A stretch of DNA of 64,000 bases from CANKHA01 sp963731585 (GCA_963731585.1 CAVSWC010000003.1:682001-746000), one strand, 5' to 3'; numbered from the stretch's first letter, positions 8,154 through 18,859 are shown. Made by a program: numbers and translations. The notes: a model not told the origin generated them from the sequence alone.

Positions 8154-8384
8154 CTAGAGGGAATGCTTTGCGGCCAAGCTGTCCATTGCTTGCTGCCGTA
8201 TGACGTTCGGATCTCGTTCGCCTGTTTGAGCGGCTTCAATAATTTTAAGCGCAAGCGTCTCGGTAATCGGATCCCTGCGATCGGTGAGGCGCAAGTCGCG
8301 GCAGGCTGTTTCAAACGCTTCCGTGATAACAAAAATGGTTTCCCTGTCGAACGAACAGCCTTTCAGTAGCTCAACGAATGGCAT
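8154..8384 (-). CDS. Small helical hypothetical protein
   Basis: A 76-residue acidic protein predicted to be mostly helical: FVELLKGCSFDRETIFVITE, then ETACRDLRL and ETLALKIIEAAQTGERD. The pattern FDxETxxxxxxAFxxAC is common in short unannotated proteins of Bradyrhizobium relatives, which is a family impression and not a function. Its stop lies one base before the start of the Cys-x2-Cys protein downstream, so the pair is probably an operon. Nothing points to a toxin-antitoxin role. Confidence 0.6.
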   Translation of the reverse strand: MPFVELLKGCSFDRETIFVITEAFETACRDLRLTDRRDPITETLALKIIEAAQTGERDPNVIRQQAMDSLAAKHSL

Positions 8385-8564
8385 GATCCCCCGCCCCCCA
8401 GCACGGCGCGGCCCGCACTATCGTAATAACGCACCCCTCGACCGATTGAATGTCAGGGCCCGATCAAGGCGTGATGATGGCAGATTAGCGCTTTCCACAA
8501 AGAATTGGCTCCGCCCAGCTTTGCGCATCCGCAGCCGCGGCCAGGCCGGGGTCATAACGTCAAG

Positions 8565-10126
8565 CTAATCCTTCTTATTGATGCGATAGAGCTGGAAGCG
8601 TTCGCCTCCATAGAGCAGCGTCAACCGCTCGGGATCCGGATTGTCCGCCTCATCCTCGGTGAAGAGGACATAGAGGTAGTCGAATTCCGTCCAGCGGCGC
8701 CAAAACGCGGGAAAATCATCACTCGGCCGGGTAGCGGCGACGATCAGCTGCGCGGTCGACGGCGGCGTTCCGTCCTCGGTGTCTACCATGCCGCGGTATT
8801 CCGGCCGCGCATGCATCACCTGCTTGCCGACAACGGTGAAGGCCGTGGTCACCAGCGCCGAGCGGTCGATCATGGCGATGCAGGGGGCATGAACAAGGCC
8901 GAGGTCGCGGACATCGCTGCCGGCCTCGTGCGTCGCATAGGCCACGAAAACGGTGGAGCCCGGCCGGATGCGGCGGGCCGAGGCGCGCAGCTCGTTCTGC
9001 TCGTTGGTCAGATCGCTCCATGATACGTCGACTTCGATCATGCGCGCGGCGAGCAGCACCAGCAGCATGACGATAAAGCCGCGGCGGACCATGCGCAGCC
9101 GCATGTCGAGGTTGACGCAGGCGATCAGCAGATAGGCGAGCGGCACGGCGATCCGCTGATCGGCCATATAGCTGTCGAACATTATGCGCGGCAAAGCGAG
9201 ATACACCACCATGCCGACGCCGGCGATCCACCAGCCATAGGGATGAAAACTCGAGCAGGCGGTGGCGGACAGCCCAGATCGCGCCGGCAATGATGATCGC
9301 CAGCATCCCGACGGTGACGATGTCGGAATAGACCGCCACGACGCTGATCATGCCCTCAAGCTTGCCGAGCGGCTCCCACTCGTAGCGCGCCACGAGCTGC
9401 AAGGTGGGGCTGGCGGCGAGAAGCGGCGCGCGCCACCAGAAATGGAAAGCCGGCCAGCACGAATTCTGCCAGCGCCGGTTTCCAAGTCCTCTGGCTGCGG
9501 CGCTGCCACAGCCGCATCAGCTCGACGGCGAGCACACCCATGCCATAGACGCCGAGCGCGGAGAGGTGGCAGAAAAACAGCACCGCGACCGACAGCGAAG
9601 ACAGCGCAAAGCGCAGCGGCCAGGGCCGGTCGCGCAGCCAGATCCAGCCCGCCAGCGCCCAGAGCGCGACGCCGACCCCGAACAGATAATTGATCAGGCC
9701 GACCAGGAAGACGTAGTTGTAAAGCAGCGGGAAAGCCACGAGCGGCAGGATCGACCAGCGGCCGGTCAGGACGCGGTTGAGCACCAGCACGCCGGAGCCG
9801 ATGACGGCGAACATCGCCACGGTGAAGATCTTGCCTGCGACATAGACGTTCACGAAGCGGGTGAGCCATGGCACCACCAGGTCCATGGTCAGGTTCGGGA
9901 TGATCGCCCAATCGATCTGATAGAACTTTGCAAGATTGGGATTCTTGTCGATTGTGGCAATCACATGCATGCGCGCGAGGTGATTGACGTAATCCGACAG
10001 CGGCGGAAGCAGGTGCGTCCAGACCGGAACCGAAATCAGCAGCAGGAAGACCAGAAACATGACCAAGACCTGCGCGCCGGTGAATGCCGACGCGCGGCGC
10101 TGCTGGGGCTTCACATCAACTTTCAT
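8565..10126 (-). CDS. Polytopic membrane protein, glycosyltransferase-like, two extra bases
   Basis: An inner-membrane protein of about 520 residues starting MKVDVKPQQRRASAF at 10126. The N-terminal two thirds contain about eight hydrophobic segments (VLVMFLVFLLLISVPVW, FTVAMFAVIGSGVLVL, LLYNYVFLVGLINYLFGVGV and others). The last third is a soluble domain ending RFQLYRINKKD. The three readable stretches join end to end with two single-base slips, near 9440 and 9250. The layout resembles GT-C type glycosyltransferases or oligosaccharide-unit membrane proteins of unknown function. I see no clear catalytic motif, so the role is open. Confidence 0.65.
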
Positions 10127-10238
10127 CGAGAACGATCTTTGCTTAGACAACCCAACGCGCGCGATCCGCAGATCAGTATAGGCAATCTGCGCACGCTGAT
10201 GCGGTGCGCACACCGGCGCTCATTTTTGCTGATCGCGC

Positions 10239-11276
10239 CTATGCCGCCTTCTTCTTGGCCTGAATGAGCTTTCGGTTAATCAGGCTTTCGGCGATCTGCA
10301 CGGCGTTCAGCGCCGCCCCCTTGCGCAGATTATCGGACACGATCCACAGCACCAGGCCGTTGTCGACGGTCGGGTCGGTGCGGATGCGGCTGATGTAAGT
10401 GGCGTCCTCGCCCGCGGCCTCATGCGGGGTGACGTAGCCGCCGGGCTCGTGCTTGTCGATCACAACGCAGCCGGGCGCGCTCCGCAAAATCGCGCGCGCT
10501 TCCTCCACCGAGATCGGCTGTTCGAATTCCACATTCGCAGCCTCGGAATGGCCGATGAAGACCGGCACGCGCACGCAGGTGGCGACCAGCTTGATCTTGG
10601 GATCGAGAATCTTCTTCGTCTCCATCATCAGCTTCCACTCTTCCTTGGTGAAGCCGTCCTCCATGAAGACGTCTATCTGCGGAATGAGGTTGAAGGCGAT
10701 GCGCTTGGGAAACTTGCTGTCGCCCTCGACATCCTGGAGCGTGAACACCGCCTTGGTCTGCGAGAACAATTCGTCCATCGCCTCCTTGCCGGCGCCCGAC
10801 ACCGATTGATAGGTCGACACCACCACGCGCTTGATCCTGGCCTTGTCATGCAGCGGCTTCAGCGCCACCACGAGCTGGGCCGTGGAGCAGTTCGGATTGG
10901 CGATGATGCCCTTCTTGCGGAAGCCGGCGACCGCGTCCGCATTCACCTCGGGCACGATCAGCGGCACGTCGGGGTCCATGCGCCAGGTGGAGGAATTGTC
11001 GATCACCACCGCGCCCTGTGCGGCGATCTTGGGCGAATAGTCCTTCGACACCGCGCCCCCGGCCGACATCAGGCAGATATCGACGTCGGAGAAGTCGTAC
11101 TGCTCGAGCGTCTTCACCTTGAGGATTTTGTCGCCATAGGAGACTTCCACGCCCATGCTGCGGCGGGAAGCGAGCGCAACGACCTCGTCGGCGGGGAATG
11201 CCCGCTCGGCCAGGATATTGAGCATCTCCCGGCCCACATTGCCGGTGGCTCCAACGACTGCGACCTTGTAACCCAT
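10239..11276 (-). CDS. asd: Aspartate-semialdehyde dehydrogenase
   Basis: Reduces aspartyl phosphate to the semialdehyde with NADPH, feeding lysine/diaminopimelate, threonine and methionine synthesis. It is 345 residues. The Rossmann motif VAVVGATGNVGREML is near the start. The catalytic Cys is at about residue 130 in NPNCSTAQLVVALKPLHD. YQSVSGAGKEAMDEL and HSEAANVEF are further family signatures. It is uninterrupted. The 5' side carries an 8-bp stem (11283-11290 with 11324-11331) and, on the opposite strand, an orphan terminator. Confidence 0.97.
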   Translation of the reverse strand: MGYKVAVVGATGNVGREMLNILAERAFPADEVVALASRRSMGVEVSYGDKILKVKTLEQYDFSDVDICLMSAGGAVSKDYSPKIAAQGAVVIDNSSTWRMDPDVPLIVPEVNADAVAGFRKKGIIANPNCSTAQLVVALKPLHDKARIKRVVVSTYQSVSGAGKEAMDELFSQTKAVFTLQDVEGDSKFPKRIAFNLIPQIDVFMEDGFTKEEWKLMMETKKILDPKIKLVATCVRVPVFIGHSEAANVEFEQPISVEEARAILRSAPGCVVIDKHEPGGYVTPHEAAGEDATYISRIRTDPTVDNGLVLWIVSDNLRKGAALNAVQIAESLINRKLIQAKKKAA

Positions 11277-11282
11277 TATTCA

Positions 11283-11425
11283 CTCTCCGGCGAAAAATCC
11301 CCGGGCCACGCCATCGGCGGCAACCGGAGAGGAAGCGCTTCTAAGCGAGAAAGGCTGCAAAGACAACGCCGCACTTGAGCCCCATGCCGGCCGGCACACA
11401 GGCTCCGCGGCCGGCGGGGTTTTTA
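11283..11425 (+). ncRNA. Candidate small RNA ending at an orphan intrinsic terminator
   Basis: Three consecutive foldable elements lie on the plus strand between divergent asd and the secreted-protein gene. They are CTCTCCGG/CCGGAGAG (11283-11290/11324-11331), a short CGCTT-CT-AAGCG hairpin (from about 11337), and the terminator at 11380-11425. No plausible ORF ends at this terminator on the plus strand. The 5' end and promoter are not identified, so the limits are estimates; the transcript could also start inside asd as an antisense RNA. Confidence 0.4.
11380..11425 (+). terminator. Strong orphan intrinsic terminator
   Basis: CCCC-AT-GCCGGCCG (11380-11393) pairs with CGGCCGGCGGGG (11408-11419): a 4-bp plus 8-bp stem with a two-base bulge and a 14-base loop. 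It is followed at once by TTTTTA. The T run makes it directional for the plus strand, yet the nearest upstream gene, asd, is on the minus strand. Confidence 0.7.
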
Positions 11426-11575
11426 TGTCTAGCACGGACATGGCGGCGGGACGAATGGCGTCTGAATTCGCGCTGGTCCGGGGAGTTCTGCCTATCCGGC
11501 TTGTTGCATTGAACCAAAGGCGCCTAGACTGCGTTGTCTGAGTGATTTGACATCCATTGGTCCGACGAGGAAGCC

Positions 11576-11923
11576 ATGCATTTGACGTCAGCCGCCGCCC
11601 TTTGCTTCGGGCTTGTGATCTTCGGCCTCACTGCCGCGCCTGCGGATGCGCAGACCAGGCAGACGATTGCCAGCGACGGGACCCGCTATGTGGAACGCGG
11701 CGAAGACGGGCGCACGCGCACCAGGATCGTGATCCAGCGGCGCTCTTTCCTCGACGGCGGCACCGAGGTGCTCCCCGGCCAGCGTAAATTCACCGACTAT
11801 GTTCATCCCTACGGCTCGTCGCCGTTGAACGTGGTCGAGGGTACCAATATCGGCCGTTCGCGCTGGCCGCTGCCCGGCCCGCACGACCTGGCCGGCAGGG
11901 ATAATCCCTATCTGTTCCAGTGA
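11576..11923 (+). CDS. Small secreted hypothetical protein
   Basis: A 115-residue protein with an N-terminal signal peptide (MHLTSAAALCFGLVIFGLTA, cleavage probably after ADA). The mature part is basic and low in hydrophobic residues: YVERGEDGRTRTRIVIQRRS, then GQRKFTDYVHPYGSSPLNV and a Pro/Gly-rich end. Similar periplasmic proteins are found in Bradyrhizobium relatives; no function is known to me. A ribosome binding site (GAGGAAG) precedes the ATG. It is uninterrupted. Confidence 0.65.
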   Translation: MHLTSAAALCFGLVIFGLTAAPADAQTRQTIASDGTRYVERGEDGRTRTRIVIQRRSFLDGGTEVLPGQRKFTDYVHPYGSSPLNVVEGTNIGRSRWPLPGPHDLAGRDNPYLFQ

Positions 11924-12028
11924 TCTGAAATCAGATCGCAAGAGCCGGACAATCGGCCAGTCACCAGTTCCCTCAGTGTGGCGCCGAAAGCTTTCGTTTG
12001 AGCGGCAATGACAGGTTTATGCGTGGAC

Positions 12029-13144
12029 TCACCCCGCCAGCTTCTCGAATTCGCCGACGATCGCTTCGCCCATCTGCGTGGTGCTGGCGATGGTGCCATC
12101 CGGTGAACGGATGTCGGCGGTGCGCAGGCCCTTGGCCAGCGTCTCCGCGATGGCCTGATCGAACAGGTCGGCTTGCCTTGACCATGTTGAAAGAATAGCG
12201 CAGCGCCATTCCGAATGACGCCAGCATGGCGATCGGATTGGCCACGCCCTTGCCCGCGATGTCGGGCGCCGAGCCGTGCACCGGCTCATACATGGCCTTG
12301 CGCTTCTTGGTCTTTGGATCGACCTCGCCGAGCGAGGCGGAGGCCAGCATGCCGAGCGAGCCCGTGAGCATGGCCGCGACGTCGGACAGCATGTCGCCGA
12401 ACAGGTTGTCGGTGACGATGACGTCGAACTGTTTCGGGTTGCGCACGAGCTGCATGCCGCCGGCATCCGCCAGTTGATGCTCGAGCTGCACGTCCTTGTA
12501 TTCGCGCTCGTGCACCTGCGTGACCACTTCGTGCCAGAGCACGCCGGTCTTCATCACGTTGCGCTTCTCCATCGAGGTGACCTTGTTGCGGCGCTTGCGC
12601 GCGAGCTCGAAGGCGACGCGCGAGATGCGCTCGATCTCGTAGGTGTCATAGACCTGCGTGTCGACCGCGCGCTTCTGGCCGTTGCCGAGATCGGTGATGG
12701 TCTTCGGCTCGCCGAAATAGACGCCGCCGGTGAGCTCGCGCAGGATGACGATGTCGAGGCCCTTCGACCAGCTCGCGCTTGAGACTGGAAGCATCCGCCA
12801 GCGCCGGATAGACCATCGCCGGGCGGATATTGGCGAACAAGCGCGAGATCCTTGCGCAGGCGAAGCAGCCCGGCCTCCGGCCGCACGTCGTAAGGCACCT
12901 TGTCCCATTTCGGCCCGCCGACCGCGCCGAAGATCACGGCGTCGCAGGCCTGCGCCTTGGCCATGGTCTCGTCGGTGATCGCGACGCCATGCGCGTCATA
13001 GGCGCAGCCGCCGACCAGGCCGTCCTCGGTTTCGAAACGGGCGAGGCCGTGCTTGTTCATGAAGTCGATCAGGCGCTTCACCTCCGCCATCACTTCGGGA
13101 CCGATGCCGTCGCCGGCGAGGAGGAGGAGCTTGTGGGTCGCCAT
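12029..13144 (-). CDS. leuB: 3-isopropylmalate dehydrogenase, three extra bases
   Basis: NAD-dependent oxidative decarboxylation of 3-isopropylmalate in leucine synthesis. The N-terminus MATHKLLLLAGDGIGPEVMA, GAVGGPKWD, the substrate region GLDIVILRELTGGVYFGEP, VTDNLFGDMLSD (metal-binding Asp) and EPVHGSAPDIAGKGVANP are all present but spread over three frames. The frame slips near 12840 (Leu CTT/CTG), 12763 (Gly GGG/GGC) and 12172 (GCA/GAA, Ala/Glu). The 1,116-base span is a multiple of three, which fits exactly three insertions. The bridged protein has normal length, so I treat the gene as intact. Confidence 0.93.
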
Positions 13145-13177
13145 GATGTCGCCTCGTCGTTACCACGACTGCTGATT

Positions 13178-13252
13178 GTCATGGCCGGGCTCGTCCCGGC
13201 ATCCGATCGAAAGCATGCGCCGCTAGCGGATGTCCGGCAAGCGCGGCATGAC
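13178..13252. repeat. Palindromic repeat, GTCATGGCCGGG type
   Basis: Left arm GTCATGGCCGGGCTCGTCCC (from 13178) and right arm TGTCCGGCAAGCGCGGCATGAC (split: TGTCCGGCAAG, CGCGGCATGAC; ending 13252) are imperfect inverted copies. They resemble the widespread rhizobial GTCATGGCCGGGCTTGTCCCGGCCATCC family. The element lies between leuB and ndh. Confidence 0.65.
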
Positions 13253-13353
13253 GAGAATGGTGCGGCTTGCTAAGCGCCATCGCGCTTGGCAAGGCGACCA
13301 AAGTGCTGCTTCAGCGCTCGCAGCGTCGCTATGATGGGCGATGGAGGGCAGCC

Positions 13354-14655
13354 ATGGCGCAGCAGCGTCCGCAGGTCGTCATCGTCGGCGCCGGCTTCGG
13401 CGGGCTGGAAGCCGCCAAGGCGCTGCGCGCGCGCGCCCGTCGACGTCACCGTGATCGACCGCCAGAACCACCACTGCTTCCAGCCGCTGCTCTATCAGGT
13501 CGCGACCGCCGCGCTGTCGCCGGCCGAGGTCGCCTGGCCGATCCGGCACATCCTGCGCCAGCAGCAGCAACGCCACGGTGCTGATGGCGGAGGTCACCGG
13601 CGTCGATACCGCCGCGCAGGCGCGTGCTGACGGCGTCCGGCGCGCTCGCCTACGACTATCTCGTCCTCGCGACCGGCGCGACGCATTCCTATTTCGGCCA
13701 TGACGAATGGGCGCCGGTCGCGCCCGGGCTCAAGCGCATCGAGGACGCGACTCGCATATCCGCCGCGAGCATCCTGATCGCCTTCGAGCAGGCCGAGCTC
13801 GCGAGCGACGACGCCGAGCGGCGGCGGCTGCTCACCTTCGTGATCGTCGGCGGCGGCGCCGACCGGCGTCGAGATGGCCGGCGCCATCGCCGAGATCGCG
13901 CGCCACACGCTGGCGAAGGATTTCCGCCGCATCGATCCCGCGCACCGCGCGCATCATCCTGGTCGAAGCCGGGCCGCGCATCCTGCCGGCGCTGCCGGAG
14001 GACCTGTCGGACTACGCCAGCGCAGGCGCTGACGCGCATGGGCGTCGAGGTGAGGACCGTCGACGCGCGTGACCAAATGCGATGCGCGGCGGCGTCGATC
14101 TCGAGCAGGGCCGCATCGACGCCGGCACCATCATCTGGGCGGCCGGCGTGGTGGCCTCGCCCGCCGCGCGCTGGCTCGACGCCGCGCATGACCGCGCCGG
14201 CCGCGTGACGGTCGAGCCGGACCTTTCGGTGCCCGGCCATCCGGAGATTTTCGTGATCGGCGACACCGCGGCCGTGCAGGACGAGAAGGGCCGTCCGGTG
14301 CCGGGCATCGCGCCGGCCGCCAAGCAGATGGGACGCTATGTCGGCAAGCTCATCGCCGCGCGCATCGCGGGCGACGTCACTGCCGCCGTTCCGCTACCGC
14401 CACATGGGCGATCTCGCCACCATCGGCCGCCAGCGCCGCCGTCGTGAGCTTCGGCACGGCTTCAAGCTGAAGGGTTTCTCGCCTGGCTGTTCTGGAGCGT
14501 GGCGCACATCTATTTCCTGATCGGCCTGAAGCAACCGCTTCATCGTCGCCTTCACCTGGTTCTGGGACTTCATCACCTTCCAGCGCGGCGCGCGGCTGAT
14601 CACCGAGTTCTCGAAGACCGCAGCGCCGGCCGCAGAGCGCCCGCCCGCCGCTTGA
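13354..14655 (+). CDS. ndh: Type II NADH:quinone oxidoreductase, about a dozen extra bases
   Basis: Non-proton-pumping NADH dehydrogenase, a peripheral membrane flavoprotein. The ribosome binding site (GGAGGG) precedes ATG 13354. Joining all three frames gives VVIVGAGFGGLEAAKALR (FAD Rossmann), DRQNHHCFQPLLYQVATAAL, YDYLVLATGATHSYFG, FVIVGGGPTGVEMAGA (NADH Rossmann), IIWAAGV, IFVIGDTAAVQ and the C-terminal membrane-anchoring FWSVAHIYFLIGL. I count at least twelve single-base slips in 1.3 kb, the highest density in the window. Examples are GATCCCG (Asp GAT/GAC) and GGCGCCG (Gly GGC/GGG). The stop at 14653-14655 overlaps the convergent RND gene by 56 bases. The family match is secure, but exact residues are not. 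Confidence 0.85.
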
Positions 14656-17600
14656 TCGCCGCGAGCCAAACGCCGCGCTTGTCGCTGAGCTGGGCGATCG
14701 CCATCAGCGCGGCGGGAGTGACGATCAGGGTCAGGATGGTCGCGAAGCCGAGACCAAAGACAATCGCGGTCGACAGGTTGATCCACCACTGCGTCGATGG
14801 CGCGCCCATCGTCACTTCGCGCGACAGGAATTCGATGTTCACGCCAAAGGCAATCGGCAGCACGCCGAGAATGGCGGTGACCGCGGTCAGCACCACCGGC
14901 CGCGCGCGCTCGCGGCAGGTTTCCAGGATCGCCTCATAGGCGGCCTGGCCTTCGCGCCGCAGCCGGTCATAGGTATCGATCAGCACGATATTGTTGTTCA
15001 CGATCACGCCCGCGTTGGCGATGACGCCGATGCCGGTCATCACCACGCCGAAGGCCTGGCCCATGACCATCAAGCCGAGCAGCACCCCGATGGTGGAAAG
15101 CAGCACCGCCGACAGCACCATGAAGACCGACGTGAGCTTGTTGAATTGCGCCAGCAGGATCGCAAAGATCAAGAAGATCGCGGTGCCGAAGGCTTTCATC
15201 AGGAAGGCGCCGGCCTTCTCGCGTTCTTCATCCTCGCCTTTCAGCTTCCAGGTCACGCCGGGACCGAGATCCAATCTGGCTGCAGCTCGGCGGCGACCGC
15301 CTGCTGAACTTTTGCGCTCTGCACGCCTTCCGGCACGTTGGCCGTGACGTTCATCACGCGGTTGCCGGCGACGCGATTGATGTAGCCGACGCGCGGCACC
15401 GGCATGCGCGAGACGAAATTGCCCACCGGCACATTGCCCGACGGCATCTGCACGCGCAGCGCGTCGATCTCGTCAAGATTGCGCCGGTCCTGCGGGAAGC
15501 GGACGATGATATCGACCGATTTGTCGCTATCGGCCGGCCGGTATTCCGTGACTTTCACGCCGTTGGTGACAAGCTGCACGGCAGTGCCGACGGTATTGAC
15601 GCCGGCGCCGTATTTCGCCGCTTCCGCCTTGTCCACGGCCAACTCCCAGTCGATGCCGGGCAGCGGCTGACCGTCATCCAGGTCGCGGATATCGGCGCGC
15701 TTGGCCAGCATGTCGGCGACCTTGCGCGCCGCCGCGGGCAAGGCGGCGGGATCGAGCGCGGAAAGCTGCACCTGCACCGGCTTGCCGGTCGGCGGGCCGG
15801 CATTGGGCGAAGTGACTTCAACCAGGATGCCCGGCAGATCGGCCGTGGCATCGCGGATGCTGTCCATGATGACATGCGCCTTGTCGCGCGTTTTCCAGTC
15901 GGCGAATTCGAACTGGATGACGCCGATGGTGTCTTCGTGATGCCGTCCATGCCGCGCGGCTGCTCGCCGGACCGGGTGTAGACCGTCTCCACTCCCTTCG
16001 CCTTCAGCACGCGCTCTTCCACCGCGCGCACCTGACGGTCCTTCTCTTCGAGCGAGAGATTGCCGCGGCCGTGCACGATGACCTGGCCGTAGTCCGGCTC
16101 CACGTCAGGGAAGAATTCCACGCCCTTGCCGAGCTTGCCGTAGGCCACCGGCACGGCGATCAGCAGGAAAGCCACCAAGGCGAGCGTCGTGCCGGGGTGC
16201 CGCAGCGCGTATTTCACCGTCCGCATGTAGAAGCCGGCGTCCCGCATGCGTTCGTCCTGCGGGATCGGATTGGCCTTGCCCAGCAACGATCCGAGCGTCG
16301 GGGTGAAGAACAGCGCCACCGCGAGCGAGGCCGACAAGGTCGCGATCAGGGTGATCGGCAGGTATTTCATGAACTCGCCGACAATGCCCGGCCAGAACAG
16401 CAGCGGCGAGAAGGCTGCGACACGGGTGGCGGTGGCCGCGATCACCGGCCCGGACATGCGCTTGGCGGCAAGCGCGTAAGCCTGCTGCGGCGGCATGCCT
16501 TCCGACATCCGGCGTTCGGCGAATTCGGAAACAATGATGGCGTCGTCCACCAGCATGCCGACCGCGAGAATGAGCGAGAACAGCACGACGATGTTGACGG
16601 TCAGCCCCGCCAGTTGCAGCCCGAGCACGCCGGCAAGGAATGACGCCGGAATGGCGATGCCGATGAACAGCGATGCGCGCGAGCCGAGCGCGAACAGGAT
16701 GATGACCGCCACCAGAAGGACGCCGGTCGCGACCGAGTTCTGCAGGTCGCTGAGCATCTGCCTGATGACTTTGGACTTGTCCTGGGTGAAGGACACCTGC
16801 ACCGCGCTCGGCCAGGTCTCCTTCAGCTTTTCGACCACGTGTTTCACGCCGTCGACCGTCTCGATCAGGTTGGCGCCGGTGCGCTTGGAAATTTCGATCG
16901 TCATGGCGGGACGGCCGTTCACCCGCGTGACCGTCGTCGCGTCCTTGAACGTCGGCCGTACTTGCGAGATGTCGCCGAGCGTCACCGTCGCGCCCGGGCG
17001 TGGAAACGACGGGGATACTCAGCACGTCCTGCGGCTTTTCAATCAGCGCCGGGACCTTGACGGCAAAGCGCCCGGTCTGGCCTTCCAGGGCCCCGGCGGC
17101 CACCAGGCTGTTGGAGGCCTGGGCCACGGCGGTGAGCTGATCGAGCGACACGCCATAGCTCTTCATCAGCATGGGCTCGGCGATGATTTCCACCACCTCG
17201 TCGCGCGCGCCGCGCAGTTCCGCCGAGAGCACGCCCGGCACCTGCTCGAGCGCGTTCTTGGCCGACCGCGCGATGCGGAGCAGGCTGCGCTCCGGCATGT
17301 CGCCCGCGAGCGCGACCACCAGCACCGGGTAAAGCGAGAGATTGACCTCCTGCACGATCGGCTCGTCCACGTCTCTCGGGAGATCGCTCTTGGAATCGTC
17401 GACCTTGGCGCGCACATCCGCGAGCGCGGACTTGGAATCGAAGCCGGCTTCGAATTCGAGCAGCACATAGCCGCCGCCCTCGAAGGCGGTGGAGCGCATT
17501 TCCTTGACGTTGGCGACGGATTTCAGCTGGGTTTCGACCGGCCGCAGCAAGAGCCGCTCGGCATCTTCCGGGCTGATGCCGCGCTGGGCGAGCTGCACAT

Positions 17601-17739
17601 AGATGATCGGAATCTTGACGTCCGGCTCGGCCTCCTTCGGGATCGTCACATAGGCGACGAAGCCGGCGAGCAGCAGGAAGGCCAGCAAAGCGATCGTGAG
17701 GCGCGCGTGGCTGATCGCGTAATCGATAAGTTTCGACAT
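14600..17739 (-). CDS. RND efflux permease (HAE1/AcrB type), five extra bases
   Basis: Inner-membrane proton-driven exporter of about 1,045 residues. The start MSKLIDYAISHARLTIALLA is typical of the short-N-terminus RND branch. The TM4 proton-relay Asp pair lies in GMLVDDAIIVSEFAERR, with NPLQ-like loops and GIGVIANAGVIVNNNIVLID near the C-terminal half. Four stretches in changing frame join with slips near 17000 (Gly GGG/GGC), 15940 (two) and 15280 (two). No deletions are needed. It is the last gene of the tetR-MFP-RND operon, 6 bases after the MFP stop. An outer-membrane partner is not in the window, and the substrate is unknown. Confidence 0.88.
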
Positions 17740-17745
17740 CTCAGC

Positions 17746-18859
17746 TCACCGCGCCTCGGAGATCTTGCTGCCGGCCGGCGCGCTCGCCGGCACCGGCAAG
17801 ACCTTCTGGCCTTCGCGCACGAAATCCTGGCCCTGCACGATGACGCGCGTGCCGGAGGCGATGCCGCTGACCCACATGTCGGCCTGATCGTCCTCGATCA
17901 CCGAAACGGGAATGAACTGCACCGCGTCGGCCGCATCCACGGCGCGAACGCCCAAGCTGCCGCTGGAGGAAAAAGTGAGCGCGGAACGCGGAACGCGGGT
18001 CGCCGTCTGCGGCTCCATGCGTAGCGCAACCTCCGCGGTGATGCCATCCGGAATGGCGCCGTCGGCATTTGGTATCTCGACTTCGACCCGATAGGTGCGC
18101 GTCGCCGCCGCCGCTGATTTTGAGACGAAGCGCACGCGCCCGGACACTTTCTGGCCGGTGACCAGGCGGATCTCGCCGGTTGCGCCGACCTGTGATGCCG
18201 CCAAGATTGCGCTCGGCGGCCTCGACCACCGCCAGCATCGGATCGAGCGCGATGATCTGCGCAATCTCTTTGCCGGCCATGGAGAAGGCCGAGGCGCCGA
18301 TTTCGGCGGGAACGTCCGTCACGACCCCTGCCCAGGGAGCGCGCACGATGCTGCGCTCGCGTTCGGCTTCCGCGGAGGAGAGCGCAGCTTCCGCCACCCT
18401 CGCCTGCGATTCGAGATTGACCAGATCGAGCTTGGGCAAAGTACCGGTTTCGATCAATTTGCGGCGCGCTTCCAATTCCGCCTTGCGTTGCGCCACCAGC
18501 GCGCGCGCCTGCGCGACCTGCGCCTCGCGCGCCTCGTCGGAAAGCACCGCGATGATCTCATCCTTCTGCACGAATTGTCCGCGCCGCACCCGCAGCTCGG
18601 TCAATACGCCGCCGGTGCGCGCAACCGCCATCACTTTGCGATCCGCTTCGGTGCGGCCGGAGAGGATGAGCTTGCGGCTGTGCTGCTCGGTCCTTGCATC
18701 CATGACCGCGACGCGGAACAGCTTCGGCGCCTGCTCATTGGCGCGGATGGCGGCCTGGCTGTCCGGCTTTTCATGCGGAAGCAGATAGCCGGACCCGATC
18801 CAGAGTCCTGCGGCGAGAACCAGCCCGATGGCGGCGGTACGGCTCATATTCATTTTCAT
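17746..18859 (-). CDS. RND periplasmic adaptor (membrane fusion protein), one extra base
   Basis: HlyD/AcrA-type adaptor linking the RND pump to an outer-membrane channel. An N-terminal anchor or signal (AAIGLVLAAGLWIGSGYLL), a lipoyl half-motif (VAVMDARTEQHSRKLILSGR, GGVLTELRVRRGQFVQKDE), a helical hairpin (residues about 110-165) and the second lipoyl half SIVRAPWAGVVTDVPAEIG are seen. The frame slips at about 18200 (CTTG before GCG, Leu CTT/CTG). Bridging gives QVGATGEIRLVTGQKVSGRV and the beta-barrel end. The start codon overlaps the stop of the TetR gene by four bases. Confidence 0.88.

Noticed and set aside
11277..11335. A lysine or other riboswitch in the asd leader
   Set aside because: Only one 8-bp stem is visible on the asd strand. 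I could not find the conserved core motifs of known amino-acid riboswitches.
12029..14655. Reading leuB, ndh and the other interrupted genes as pseudogenes
   Set aside because: Conserved motifs continue without decay on both sides of every slip, essential genes are affected, no in-frame stops are needed after bridging, and most slips involve synonymous alternatives. Genome decay would not look like this.
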